Of a stretch of 62,324 bases of DNA, positions 21,227-32,486 are shown piece after piece. Numbering within the stretch: the stretch's first letter is position 1; every line of letters starts with the position of its first letter. The translations under genes and the position numbers were made by a program. The stretch spans positions 1-62,324 of the forward strand of contig NW_003546643.1 in NCBI RefSeq assembly GCF_000090795.2, read 5' to 3'. The notes below the pieces were generated by a model, which ran no database searches, was not told the DNA's origin, and saw only the letters and a program-made list of their open reading frames with translations. Origin of the DNA: Amphimedon queenslandica. Lineage: Eukaryota > Porifera > Demospongiae > Haplosclerida > Niphatidae.

Positions 21227-22039
21227 ATGGATGACAGCTCATTACCAGCATCAATGGAAACAATTGAAAGCAGCAGCTTACCAGCAAGCATGGATGTTAC
21301 CGCTACTTTAGACAACAGTTTACCATCAACCATGGAAGCTGACCAACCCACAATAAAGGGCCCAATGAAAGAATCTGCAGTTCCAAATAATGATATAATA
21401 ATTCTTTTTGATCTCGAGACAACTGGCTTGGCAAAAAATTCTGACATAATTCAGATAGCAGCAGAGGTGGTTGGACAAAATAACATGTGGTCAAAGTATT
21501 TAATACCAAATCAAGACATCGGATATCATGCAACCCAAGTAACTGGCATGCATGTTGAAGAAACAGATGGGGTGAGGATTTTAATGGAAGGAAATGAAGA
21601 GGTCGATGCTGCAAGCTATGAAGATGGTTTGACTCAGTTTTATTATTATCTCTGTCAACTCTCAAACAAAAAAGATCACAATGCACGCCTCATACTAGTA
21701 GCTCATAATGGAAGACGTTTTGATGCTCCAATATTGGTAAATGCTTTCAAGAAAATCAATGTCTCTTCTTCTGATTTATCAGAAAAAGAAATCTACTTTT
21801 CTGATAGCCTAGAAATATTGCGTAAGCTACAAAAAGATCAACACCCATTGCTCAATAATCCTCAAGATGAAGGGAGAAAAAAGCTATCACTTGGGCTAGG
21901 TAAATTATACCGTCATTTATTTCAAGAAGATTTCCCTGCTCATGATGCTACTGAAGACGTGAAGGCAATGAAGCGTATTTTGTTTGAACGACTTAAGCTG
22001 AACAAGAGTATCATTAGTAATGACACTTTTAGCCTCTGA
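21227..22039 (+). CDS. DEDDh-type 3'-5' exonuclease domain protein
   Basis: A 270-residue uninterrupted frame. Exo I is L-F-D-L-E-T-T-G-L (Asp62, Glu64), Exo II is A-H-N-G-R-R-F-D-A-P (Asp166), and Exo III is A-H-D-A-T-E-D-V-K-A (His239, Asp244). All four acidic residues and the histidine of the DnaQ/TREX-like DEDDh fold are present, so it should be catalytically competent on DNA or RNA 3' ends. Residues 1-40 hold three imperfect repeats (S-L-P-A-S-M-E, S-L-P-A-S-M-D, S-L-P-S-T-M-E) of unknown role. No TREX1-like membrane tail is present. It is also compatible with the PLEX9-like exonucleases scattered in invertebrates. It lies between the broken POT copy and the split POT gene, on the opposite strand. 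The start is the first ATG, after stops in frame. Confidence 0.85.
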   Translation: MDDSSLPASMETIESSSLPASMDVTATLDNSLPSTMEADQPTIKGPMKESAVPNNDIIILFDLETTGLAKNSDIIQIAAEVVGQNNMWSKYLIPNQDIGYHATQVTGMHVEETDGVRILMEGNEEVDAASYEDGLTQFYYYLCQLSNKKDHNARLILVAHNGRRFDAPILVNAFKKINVSSSDLSEKEIYFSDSLEILRKLQKDQHPLLNNPQDEGRKKLSLGLGKLYRHLFQEDFPAHDATEDVKAMKRILFERLKLNKSIISNDTFSL

Positions 22040-22767
22040 AAAAAATGAATATATGCTGTTTTTGATTGACTTTTATTTAGAGTGACATTCAAAACACGAA
22101 ATATAATCCTTATCTATGTGTGGAGACATATGCAGAGGTTGCATCTGTTATACCATATCACACTGGGGTTGTATAGCCAGTTTTAATTAGACACCAGCAA
22201 ATAGATCAATGTGTTAGATTACATACTTTATAAAAAAATAGCAGAAGTTTCTACAAGCAATCAATGACAAGAATTCTTATATTTAAAAACTGGTAACTGG
22301 ATGTACACAGTGCGAATGTAAGTATAATAATTATACAAATGGATGAATGCAAGTAGATTGAAAAGCAGTTTGTAACAGCATATTAATATGCATATAACTG
22401 CCTAAACGATATACTGTCTCTTTGGAAATTTGACTGTGATTTTAATTTCTCTGGCTTAGAATTTTACAAAAATCAAATTGCACATATAATTACATGCCAC
22501 ATTTACTAACACATGACACAATCAGACACACAGTCTTATTACATAAAAAAGTAAATCACAGAAACACAAAATTTTTTTACAGCTAAATTTCCTGATTCTA
22601 TAGATTTTATGGTAATTAATGGCATTTAATATTGCCGCTTAGTTGACTGACAAATCATTTTAGCAAAATTTTATTTTAAAACTGAAAGCAAAAACCACAA
22701 CAAAATACATACAAAAAGGGCAAAGTTAATTAATAAGTAAGTTTAAACATGCACTAAACATAAGCTA
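22040..22767. other. Intergenic, no feature seen
   Basis: AT-rich DNA between the convergent exonuclease and split POT genes. It presumably holds both 3' UTRs. I see no coding frame, RNA gene or repeat. Confidence 0.5.
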
Positions 22768-24389
22768 TTAATACTCTGATGTAATAATATCAGTCGACTG
22801 GCTTGAGGATTCTATTGCATTCCTTCTCCAATATTCTTCTTCATGTTCAATATTGTTGATGGTGTAGTTCTCAGCAATTCGATGAATGTTAATTTCAACT
22901 TCTCTCACACGTAACTTGTATCTTTTAGCAAGAATTAAGAAAAGAATAAGACATAATAAAGCAAAGATGGTCCTTGCAAGAAAATAGTAAAACCCCCGAC
23001 CCAATGAAACCTCTGGACCAATATGATATAGAAATGGCAGAAATACAATAAGTTGAATAAAGTCTCTCAAATTCCAGATGCTATACCACAATCCTATCAT
23101 AGTTCCCCTCATTGATTTAGGACACTGAGCAAGTATAAACTCAACTAGTACAACATTGTAAACATACCGAACAATTGCATCAGTTAAATTATTAATAAAG
23201 ATCATCCATTTATAATGAATAATGGATAAATTGTCATTAAAAACAGTGAAACAATGAAATATTTGTCCAAAATGATAATTACCAATGACCGCTAGACCAG
23301 TGTAAAGAATATTTATAGCAAATATAAGTACCAGACCCAATCCTATTCTCTTAAGCATACTAGGAATGTATCAATGTACTTATAAAAACATGGATATATG
23401 AGAAACTGATGGAGGAAAATGATAAATATATATGACACAGAATATAAGGAGGCTTCAAAATTGTCTGAGTCATTGCATCCATATGCTTCAAAGTGTAGAC
23501 CTAAAGTAAATTCTCCAAACAATCCTGATGCCACAGAACAGACAATAACCAGTGGAATTAATCTAAAAACTGTCTTCACATCTTCTACCTCTTCCTCTGT
23601 AAATGGTCCACCATATTTATCCTTACCGAGGTCTAGTCTTGAAGGAGCCTCTTCCTCCCAGTAGGTCAGAGCACTACGATTCTCAGGATACTTGTGCTTC
23701 CTGGCATAACACAATACTCTAACTATCAGTTTGACTGGATTAACAGTATTCACTGGAGTAGTATCAAGATAATGATTGAAGAGACCATGACTGGCTAGTA
23801 CTGCAGCAACACAGACAATACTAGCTAGTAACAGATATCTTAGGTCTATATGAAATATAAAACTTATATTAACAATAACAGGCCCAAGATTATGCCAGTG
23901 TAGTACTGCAGTTAATTCATCACTTGATGATCCAATAAGCTGATCAATGTTAAATGGTAACAAATGAACACGTACAATTGCAAAAGTAAACAGTGATAAT
24001 GCATATAACACCAAGAGTAGGTATGTATTTAATGGTAGAAGCATGAAGATAATTATAAAAGGAAGCAGTACAATAAATGCAACCCAAGATCCAACTGTAA
24101 CAACTTTATATCTGCTTACCAAAAAATCTCCAAAATATCCAGCAAAGAAAGAAGTAAGAAATACTCCAAATGCTATAATAAAATAAAAGTTTCCAAGAGC
24201 AATAGCTACAGAAGATAAGGCAATGGGTAAAACTAAATTCTGACTAATAGAAATCATGAGATCCCAGAATAGTACCAGTAGTGCTCCCTTAGAGTGTATG
24301 AACTGGAAACGATAAGAAGGACAAGAGAAACATCTCCTTTTACTAGTAGTAACTGATGATGAGCTTAATAGAGGAGCACTATCAGACAT
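22768..24389 (-). pseudogene. Second POT-family transporter, split by a frameshift
   Basis: Two adjoining frames cover one transporter. 23343-24389 (348 residues) encodes an N-terminal tail, TM1-6, the charged loop and two further segments. 22768-23358 (196 residues) encodes the remainder, including A-Q-C-P-K-S-M-R-G-T-M-I-G-L-W-Y, the POT signature, and a charged tail like that of the intact gene. The frame is lost at about 23359-23375, where aatgtatc is followed by another aatgta. An extra 8 bases (gatacatt on the coding strand) look like a short tandem duplication. All else is clean, so this is a recent allele-level lesion, a young pseudogene or an assembly error. The loop is nearly identical in DNA to that of the gene at 14650. 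Confidence 0.75.
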
Positions 24390-24673
24390 TATGAAGAGAA
24401 AAAAGCAGAAAAAAAACTGATAGCAAGACTAGCTATTAGTATCACATCATTATTTATACTTATATGGACTAACTAACTGTCATAGGGATTAAATTGATAC
24501 AGAGACAATGCAGTGTTAGTCAACCAGTAGATGCAGGTTGTAAAAAATGATAAACCTAGCTCTAGCTATAATCAACATGCATGTACTCAGTACAGAATAC
24601 TACTGTAAATCTATAGAGTAAACTATGATTTTACCTTCAGTTTCATCCAGAGACTACCAAAACAACAGCTGGA

Positions 24674-24736
24674 CTACTCATTTTGATCTTCTGCACTTGA
24701 TAAGGAGCTAGCCTTTGATAATTTAGGATCTACATT
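24674..24736 (-). pseudogene. Possible last exon of an ABCA-like gene
   Basis: On the minus strand an acceptor tgttgtag precedes a short frame, N-V-D-P-K-L-S-K-A-S-S then S-A-E-D-Q-N-E and stop. It lies downstream of the ABCA-like exon at 25879-25961 and has the hydrophilic look of a transporter C-terminus. The link to that gene is inference. Confidence 0.3.
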
Positions 24737-25805
24737 CTACAACAATTAAGAACAACAACATTAACAGAATTTGTAATGATATTTGTTCATACTTTCTCAA
24801 GTAAATGAGATATATTGGCCCCATTTGCACTATATTAGTACATGTGAGTGAGCAAATTTGTAACTATTAAAACTAAAGGGAAAGAAAGAGAAGATAGCGA
24901 GAGAAAGAGTTGGAAAGAGAATGGAAAGAGGCAGATGTGGTGAAAATATAAAAATGCTGCTCATTGTATGGTAAGCAATAGCTCATGCAAAATTAATGAT
25001 AATCAATAACACTTTCTTCCTTTCAATGTTATCAGTTACTGTATCTGATTGAGAAAACAAAGGAAATTAATGCTTTACATGCATCAAATTTAATTGTTAT
25101 GATATGTACATGCCAAATTAATAAAGGTATCACCACTGCCACTGATTCATAAAGCTCATATAATAATTCATTTCACTGAAACATGACTGAGTTGAGTGTG
25201 CAAATATTGAACTGTTACTTTCAAACTGAATTGTATATTTTAATGAATGTGCTATCTAAGAAATGACATTATAAAAAGAGATTAAAAACTTTCTATTGAA
25301 TTTAAATTTATGCAAATTCTTTTAGTTTTTGCTCTTTCTCTGATTGGCTACTGAGAAATTAAACTTGTTTCACAGGCTTTCATGAACATCGATTCTATTA
25401 AAGTGAGGTAGGGTAAGTTAAATTTAGAATAATTTGTGTGATAACTATTTTGCTGGAAATTGAAGAAACCTAGAAATCAGATGCAGAATAGAAGGGTAAC
25501 TAAAAAGTGAAAATTTATGTAATGCATACACGTACATGAAAATTAATTCTTCACAAAATACAAATTTGTAAAATTTAGTATCAAAAATAATTACTTAATA
25601 TGCTATATTGGTATATCCCATATTTTTACCACTTAGAAAATATGCTCCAGGACACATCTATTATTTTTAATCAAGCAAAACATCAAATCAGCAATAAAAA
25701 TAACTAACTAAATCATGTATACTTAGTACAGGCATACATGATTATGCATGTATTATACACACAGCAAGTTAATACAAAAGTTAATGTTTGCAATAGTTAA
25801 TCTTC

Positions 25806-25961
25806 AACGTGCTGCACTTGAGCAAATGAAAACCTACAGAATCAATGTCATATTAAGCTATACAATAAATGATCATACTTGTTCCAGTGTTGTCTGACAC
25901 ACACTAAAATCAGTAGTATTAAGACTCTCCTTATGAAACTCAACATGCAGTACTGAACATC
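25806..25961 (-). pseudogene. ABCA-type transporter C-terminal exon remnant
   Basis: The exon at 25961-25879 reads L-H-V-E-F-H-K-E-S, then T-T-D-F-S-V-C-Q-T-T-L-E-Q. This matches the Y-S-V-S-Q-T-T-L-E-Q-V-F that follows the second nucleotide-binding domain of ABCA transporters. The next exon, starting near 25848, would continue V-F-I, but F-A-Q-V-Q-H-V-E-D appears only after a frame change, so the gene looks broken. It forms one eroded gene with 27587-27775. Confidence 0.5.
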
Positions 25962-26333
25962 CTATACAAAGTTATACTCTCTGTACTTGATAGGGTAGCT
26001 AAACCCTATAACATAATGCAAAATTTTGGTAATAATTACAAGTCTTAAGATTTTGAAATTTATATTTTAACTATGTTTGTAAAAGCACTACAATAAACTG
26101 TAACCACAAAGCTCACAATAAAGGCATAATATACAATTATAAATTCCTTATTCTAGCTTATTTTTCTCCTTACACATCCCTCATTCCTAATAATTCCATT
26201 GTATATACATGTACCGGTATTTGTTTTTGCTTTGTTAGTAATCAGAGCAAAAATATTAATAATAAATAACCCGAAACAAACTTGTAACAAAAGTGCTGTA
26301 CTTGTCCAGTCTCATAAGGACTACCTCTAGGCA

Positions 26334-26588
26334 GGTCTGCCAATAGGCTATGTGGGTCAGACTATGTGGAGCCCAGCCTGCCCAGGTCAAAATTTTTGAT
26401 GGGGCCCCGGGCCCCTACGAAAACAAATTCCCCCTTACAGTGATTAACAAAATGGCTCAGCAAGAGCTAACTTAAAAGAGTTTCAGAACTAACTATACAG
26501 TACTTTACTATTGACCAAGGGCTTGGGGTCACCCTTTCATTGGGGGCCCAGGGCAAAATGTTCCACCTGCCCCTCCCTTTTGGCAGCC
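26334..26588. mobile_element. hAT-like MITE
   Basis: Inverted ends aggtctgccaa and ttggcagccct are flanked by a direct repeat, ctacctctaggca (26321-26333 and 26589-26601). hAT elements make 8-bp duplications, and eight of these 13 bases (for example CTCTAGGC) would fit. A GC-rich tract (gatggggccccgggcccc) near the left end is typical of such non-autonomous copies. No transposase is present. Confidence 0.6.
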
Positions 26589-26797
26589 CTACCTCTAGGC
26601 ATATAATGCAACACCAGGCCCTAGCTTCTTTTTTTGGTGGCAATGGATAAACTTCAATATGCAATGTATAAACATGTCCAAACCTAATGACAATAATTAT
26701 GATACTGAATGTTCTCATTTAGTTTCATTACTTGCTCTTGAAATGTTGTACGCTCCTAAAATAGTTGAGCCTTCCATTTATCATTACAGCTAAACCG

Positions 26798-26889
26798 TTT
26801 TTATTATTAGTATGGGGTAGTGTGAGGGTTTGTGTACACATTTTAAATGTGTACACAAACCCTTCACTATCCCATACTAATAATAAAAA
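26798..26889. repeat. 92-bp near-perfect palindrome
   Basis: The arms of about 45 bases (ttattattagtatggggtag, then gggtttgtgtacacattt, and the inverse) meet at attttaaat with almost no spacer. There are only one or two mismatches. It could extrude as a hairpin. No coding context. Confidence 0.85.
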
Positions 26890-26932
26890 TAAATAAACAT
26901 ATTCATGATAAATAAACTACCATAATATAAAT

Positions 26933-27440
26933 GTCAAGGTTGTTATAACACTGAGTTGACAACTTCATAGGGTTGTAGCAACCTACATATAACAACAACC
27001 TTGTATAGAAGTGATAAAGTTGTGACTAAATTGTAAGAAACATAACCTTGTGATATGGTTGTTTGAAGATTGACAAAAAAACTGATGCTTCATAAATGCA
27101 CCCCACTATCAAGCATTGACCAGCTCTTAAAAGTCAATAAAGACAACCTTAAACATATTCACATATAAAACATATCACAAGTATCTAGACAAACCAATTC
27201 AAACTATACAGGATTAGGATGACAATAATATAATATGTAGATAATCTTTCCGATTATAATTGCTTTATAAAATTTATTGTATATTGTGACAATTAAGGTT
27301 GTTACAAGGTTGTCACAAGGTGGAAAACACGTAAAATTTATGGTTTTCACAAGGCTGTTACCAGGTAATGACACTTAACCTGGTGACAACTTGTTACAAG
27401 GTTGCCACAACCATGCTGCAACCTTGGTATTTCTGTATTA
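26933..27440. repeat. Region dense in AAGGTTGT(C/T)ACAA-like words
   Basis: The words aaggttgttacaaggttg, caaccttg and ggttgtcacaagg recur in both orientations at both ends of the segment, as in a degenerate foldback element. The middle is AT-rich and featureless. Confidence 0.4.
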
Positions 27441-27586
27441 TACATGTACACTGTTGTCCACATTATTAATATTAAATTATCTGAATTGCATAAAAATAAA
27501 TTTAGCAGTTATGGCAATTGTTGCTATCCTAGGTGAAAGGTTTCCCAATATATTATAGCTATTTTAATGCTGTGGTTATAAAACTA

Positions 27587-27775
27587 ATACCGATCAATTG
27601 AAGGATCTATTGTAGCATTCCTTTCCCAGCTATGAGAAGTCAGTAAACCACTCCTTCCATTCCTAATAAATTCAATGAGTACATTCCAAAGGTAGCACCT
27701 GGTGGCAGGATCCATTCCAGTGGTAGATTCATCCAGTAACAATGGGAGGATCACCAATAAGACAATGACACGTAT
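27587..27775 (-). pseudogene. ABCA-type nucleotide-binding domain fragment
   Basis: The minus strand reads L-I-G-D-P-P-I, then after one extra base [14 protein letters not shown], then L-W-N-V-L and L-T-S-H-S. These are the Walker B, D-loop and H-loop of an ABCA-like ATPase. The Walker B glutamate is kept, and serine replaces the usual proline after it. The 1-base insertion near 27739 and loss of the sequence expected after T-S-H-S make it a remnant. No signature or Walker A exon was found nearby. Confidence 0.7.
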
Positions 27776-28517
27776 ACTAGTCTCTTACTGCCCAGAACAT
27801 TCCCCAGTGAAATAAGATCATACAACGTACATGTACACATACATTCACTACATACATGTACATGTATAGCTATACCATATTTGCTTGATTTAAATGCCTG
27901 AACATTTCTCACTACATGTATGGTTAGTATAAATGTATGGTAAGAGTATAAAGGTTTAGTACAGTAGATTCCAGACTCACAATAGCAGCCTATGAATGAT
28001 TTAGGCTATAATTCCTGTATAACATACAGGAATTCATACAAGATTTTGTAGGAAGAACATGATGAAAATATTGCGTGTTTTTGGTAGTTTTATTTCTGAT
28101 ATTGCACTCAAGATATTGCACTAAATCAAACCGCAAAGTCCATCAATTCTTTCAGTGCAGGCATAAGCTACAATTTCAATTTGTAATGAGCAGCACTGAA
28201 TTACAGCAATTATTAACCCTTTTAGTAAATCTACTCATGCAATATTTAGAAAACCCATGATAGACTAGATCTATGTATGTAAAATACATTAATAATCATT
28301 TTATAAACAATAAAATCATAATAATCTACTGATATAGACCTAGTATAATACTTACTGGAGTTGAACTACTAAAATCCATTCCTGGTAAGAGCAAACAAGA
28401 GAAAGTGAGATGGTGCATCTTTTAGGTATGATTAAAAGTCTTGTAAAAAAACTAAACAATATTTCTATTTAATAATTAGTAATAACTATTAAATAAACCA
28501 CTAGGCTAATTAATAAA

Positions 28518-31500
28518 ATGGAGTTCATCAGGATTTTCTCTCTCTTTTCTTTCTTCACACTGACACTCTCTCAATCCTCCATATATGATGAAATGTTCTA
28601 TCCAGTAGATGAGTACAGTTTCCCTCAGTTACCTGGTTATGATTATCATGAATTAGAACCTTATATTGACCAGAGGACACTCACTGTACATCATAAGAAA
28701 CACCATCAGGGATACACTGTTAAGATGAATCAGGCACTGAAGGATTGGAGGAAACAAGTATGTTAATTATTTGTGATTTACTGACATGCTTATGTAAATT
28801 TAGGTAATTAAAATTTAATTACTTTACTTTAGAATTTATGATAATTTTTTGTGATATGCATACATAATATACATGTCCTTATGTTGTGTAGAAATTTTGA
28901 GCTAATTCTGATCAAAATTGAATTTTTTATAAATTTTTAAAGTTGCTAAAGAACCTGGCATACAGAGTCACGAGCCAAAATTGACTAGGAGAGAACTTCA
29001 AATTTTTATTACATTTTCTCATGCATATACATGTACTTATATTGGGTAGAAAGTTTTAGCTGATTCCAATTAAAATTTGATTTTTATAAAATTTTTTAAA
29101 AATTGGGTCGAAGTAATACTACCGTACAAGATGATTTATTGGCGGGAGTAATATTTCGTGGATTTACCTGTGGGCAGATTTTATATGGGCGATTTTGTGC
29201 CATGTGCTATTGAGCATGCTCAGATTGAAACAAAATGGCAGATTTTATATTGGTGATTACTTCATAGAACTGCTAATCGCCAATATTAAATCCTCACCAA
29301 TAAATCATCTTGTACGGTATAAAAGTACAGGGTCACAAGCCAAATTTTGCCAAAAATGACTAGGAAAGAATTCACCATTTTTATTGCATTTTTCAATACA
29401 ATGTGTAGAAACTAGAAAGTTTGAGTCACACATGTGTAAGTAGATTTTGTATGAACTTTTGAAGTTGCTTGAAAATCCATCATACTGTTGTAGTGCTTGT
29501 GAGCTATTTAATGCACTTAAGGCTAGTTTACAATACTATGCTAGTCTTGATGTTACATTGACGCTGGAATAGAGTCTGGTTCTATTCTAGTGGAAAGCAG
29601 GTGTCAAAAGGTCAAATTGCCCACTCTTTTGATTAAAAATTGATAATACACTAGCCTAACATCATATTGTAAACCAGCCTTTAGGTATTTAGTTACATTT
29701 ACATTTGCAGTTACATTTCTTATAGTGTATACTACAATAATATGTTACTATTTTATTGCCAGTTAAGGCTGGTTTACAATATGATGCTAGGCCAATATAT
29801 CGTTGATTTTTTATCAAAAGTGTGGGTGATTTGACCTTTTCATGCATGCTTTACACTAGATTTGAGCCAAATTCAACTTTAGCATCAACATAACATAAGG
29901 ACTAGTGTAATATTGTAAATCCAAACTTTGCAGTTATAGTGTGTGCTACTGATACCATAAATCTATTAATTTTTGATATTTGTTTACCTTATTTATAGGA
30001 ACCTCAAAGTGATTTAGCAAAGTCTTCCATCATTGACATACTACAAAACCTTGAGATGGTTCCTGATAAGTGGCGTACAACTCTTCAGAATAATGCTGGT
30101 GGTTATGTCAATCACATTTATTACTGGGTCACAATGTGTCCAAAACCTGGAGAAATTTCAAAAGCTCTTTTGAAAAAGATTAAAGCAAGCTTTCCAGCTG
30201 GGATGTCAGAATTTAAAGAAAGTTTTACCACTGCTAGTCTCTCTTTATTTGGATCAGGCTATGTATGGCTTGTGACAGATGATGAAGGAAGCATTAGTAT
30301 AATCTCAACAAAGAACCAGGTACTGTATTTTCATGCATCTGTTTTAATTATGTTGTACATGTACCATTATAAGCGTTTTTTGAGGGAATTGTATTTCACA
30401 AAATGTATTAAATTTCCAATTTGCAGATTTTAATTTTGTGAATTCTACCACGTGCCATGTGGGTACCGTATTAAATTGAGCTAGATTTTATTTTTGCGTA
30501 TCAGGAAGAAATCCGCAAAATTTACAACACCCCAAAAAGCCACATATATGGTACCTCAATGAATAAGTGAAGCATATTTAATGCATACCAATCTTTTACA
30601 GTACCTTGCATCAAGAGTAGATGCACATACTGTATATCCTTAAATAGAAGCCGCATGCGAATAAATGCCGGGGTAGCAATAGAATTAAACTATAAATACG
30701 CAAAGTCACCCAAGATGTAACTCAGTAGCCTTGTAGATACTGCCTTAAGTTTCAGCAGTCAAGTTCACAAGGTCACGGTTTTGAATCCAGCTCTGGGCCA
30801 AGGTTTTTTATTTTATATGTATTTTTGAGGTCTAAATACCATTTTAGGAAATAGACACCCGGGCTTTTATTTAAGGAAATACGGTGTATGTGTCTGTCAT
30901 GTATTATGTTATAGTAGATTTTGGTATTATGAGACGGTTTGTATTATGGAGTACTACCTGTAATTTTAATGATTTATTTAAATTGGTGCATCTATACTCT
31001 GGGCAACAGCTTTATTTTTCAAGATTGTGGTCATTGTTATAAATTCAGAACATGAAATAACAGTCAGACATTAAACATTTTTGGACCATTTTGCTCAACT
31101 ATCTGATGAAATTCTTAGTTGTTTTATGATTTTAAAGCAATTAATAGCAATTTTTAACATACTAACCAATTACTCATTACCGACGGCAGGGTTTCCCACA
31201 AAGCATGCTATGAGAGGATAATTAAACACTACAAATACATGTAGTGCATAACGTTGGGAGCAAATTTAAAATTTATTCAAAAATTCAAACTTGATTAGAA
31301 TCAGCTCAAAGTTGATACGCATTACACAGCATATGGGCATGTATGTGTATCAAAAAATTATTATAAAAATTAAGAATTTTCTCCCTGCCATTTTGACAAA
31401 ATTTGGTCAAAGATCAAAGGCTAAATATAACCTTAATTTGGTCGTTGGTTTGATTTTTAGCAACTTTAAAAATCCACAGAAAATCCAAATTTGATTGCAA

Positions 31501-32200
31501 TCAGCTCAAACTTGATACACAACAAAAGTACATGCATGCGTATCAGGAAAAATTATAGAAATGGAGAATTCTTTTCTTACCATTTTTGATAAAACTTGGT
31601 CGTTGGCTTGCTTTTTGAGCAACTTCAAAAATTCATTAAGAAATCCTAACTTGATTGGAGTCAGCTCTAATTTTCTACACAGCATAAAAACATGTATGTG
31701 TATCAAAAAAATTATAAAAATTCCTTGTGATTTTTAAAATACATGTACCCTGTACTATAAGGTTTTTTGACCCAATGTGAACAACTTGACCATCCACTGA
31801 CAAGAAGCTGCATGAGCACTATTTTAAAGTCTTGTGAGAAACCCTGTCCAACTGTTTTATAAAATAGTAGATCAAATTACTGTTCAGACACAATGTCTGA
31901 ATACTTATTGTTTGAATGTAATTTCAGACTCTAAAATTATTTCCATAAACAGATATAACATGCAACTAATAATCACATTGATTGTGTCAATATTTATTAT
32001 TTTTCTCATGATAGGATTGTCCAATCTCATCTAATCTCTATCCACTCCTTGTTCTTGATGTGTGGGAGCATTCGTATTACCTGAAGCATCAAAACTTGAG
32101 GGCTGACTACATCAGTGATTGGTGGAATGTGGTTTGTTGGCAAAATGTTGAAACTTTAAGACAATTCTGGATCAATAGACAAATAAAAGACGAGCTTTAA
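28518..32200 (+). CDS. Secreted iron/manganese superoxide dismutase
   Basis: Three exons (28518-28757, 29999-30319, 32015-32200), all joined at phase 0, give 248 residues. The first ~20 residues are a signal peptide ([16 protein letters not shown]), pointing to the secretory route instead of the usual mitochondrion. Predicted metal ligands are all present: His58 (T-V-H-H-K-K-H-H), His119 (Y-V-N-H), Asp202 and His206 (D-V-W-E-H-S-Y-Y). Gateway Tyr66 is kept. Gln187, at the second exon junction (T-K-N-Q-D), occupies the place of the outer-sphere glutamine of Mn enzymes. The usual G-G-H before the second ligand is G-G-Y. It should convert superoxide to hydrogen peroxide and oxygen. The introns argue against recent bacterial transfer or contamination. 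Confidence 0.9.
29120..29319. mobile_element. 200-bp MITE, TACCGTACAAGATGA family
   Basis: The inverted ends of about 25 bases begin taccgtacaagatgattt. The interior has ggcgattttgtgccat, gagcatgctcag and repeated gcagattttatattgg. Nearly the same element is at 54147-54356. It lies in SOD intron 1. Confidence 0.85.
30362..30553. mobile_element. MITE of the TACCATTATAAG family
   Basis: The ends taccattataagcgtttttt and the inverse ccaaaaagccacatatatggta frame a body with paired ttttgtgaatt and ccgcaaaattta pieces. It begins 42 bases after the donor of SOD exon 2. Confidence 0.6.
30628..30893. mobile_element. TIR element with internal tRNA-like core
   Basis: The left end (tgtatatccttaaatagaagc) and right end (gggcttttatttaaggaaatacggt) are imperfect inverted copies. 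Between them lie an A-box-like TGTAACTCAGTAGCC (30716-30730) and a B-box-like GGTTTTGAATCC (30777-30788). A T run follows at about 30803. This mirrors the layout of the unrelated element at 1698. Confidence 0.5.
31187..31846. mobile_element. CAGGGTTTCCCACA-ended element with repeated core
   Basis: The ends cagggtttcccacaaag and ttgtgagaaaccctg are inverted. The body is about three diverged monomers of a unit carrying the inverse of agaaagtttgagctgatt and cctgatacatacacatg. Two siblings lie at 34764 and 50740. It sits in SOD intron 2. Confidence 0.7.
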
Positions 32201-32486
32201 TTATTGTTATTTTAATTATATGAGGTATTGTTATTTTCATTTACGGTATAGCTGGTAATTTGGAGGAAGCACATTTTAACAAATTTGGCATTTTCACAGC
32301 CTGCTAAATGCCAAAATGAATTCTAGTATGTAATGATTTGCCAAAATTATGCTTGCAATTTTAAAGAATTAACGAAAAAGGACAATGCATTGAATGCATC
32401 ATCTATTATTATCATTAGCAACTGAGGTATCAAATTGCCATTTCCTGTTTCTTTGTGTGATTTGGTTCCACCCTCCTCCTCCATTA

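Noticed and set aside
30700-30790. Functional tRNA gene
   Set aside because: The B box has an extra base and no acceptor stem pairs convincingly. It is better seen as a tRNA-like piece of a mobile element.
28518-32200. Bacterial contamination or recent transfer of the SOD gene
   Set aside because: It has two phase-0 spliceosomal introns filled with the same MITEs as the rest of the window and the same base composition as its neighbours.
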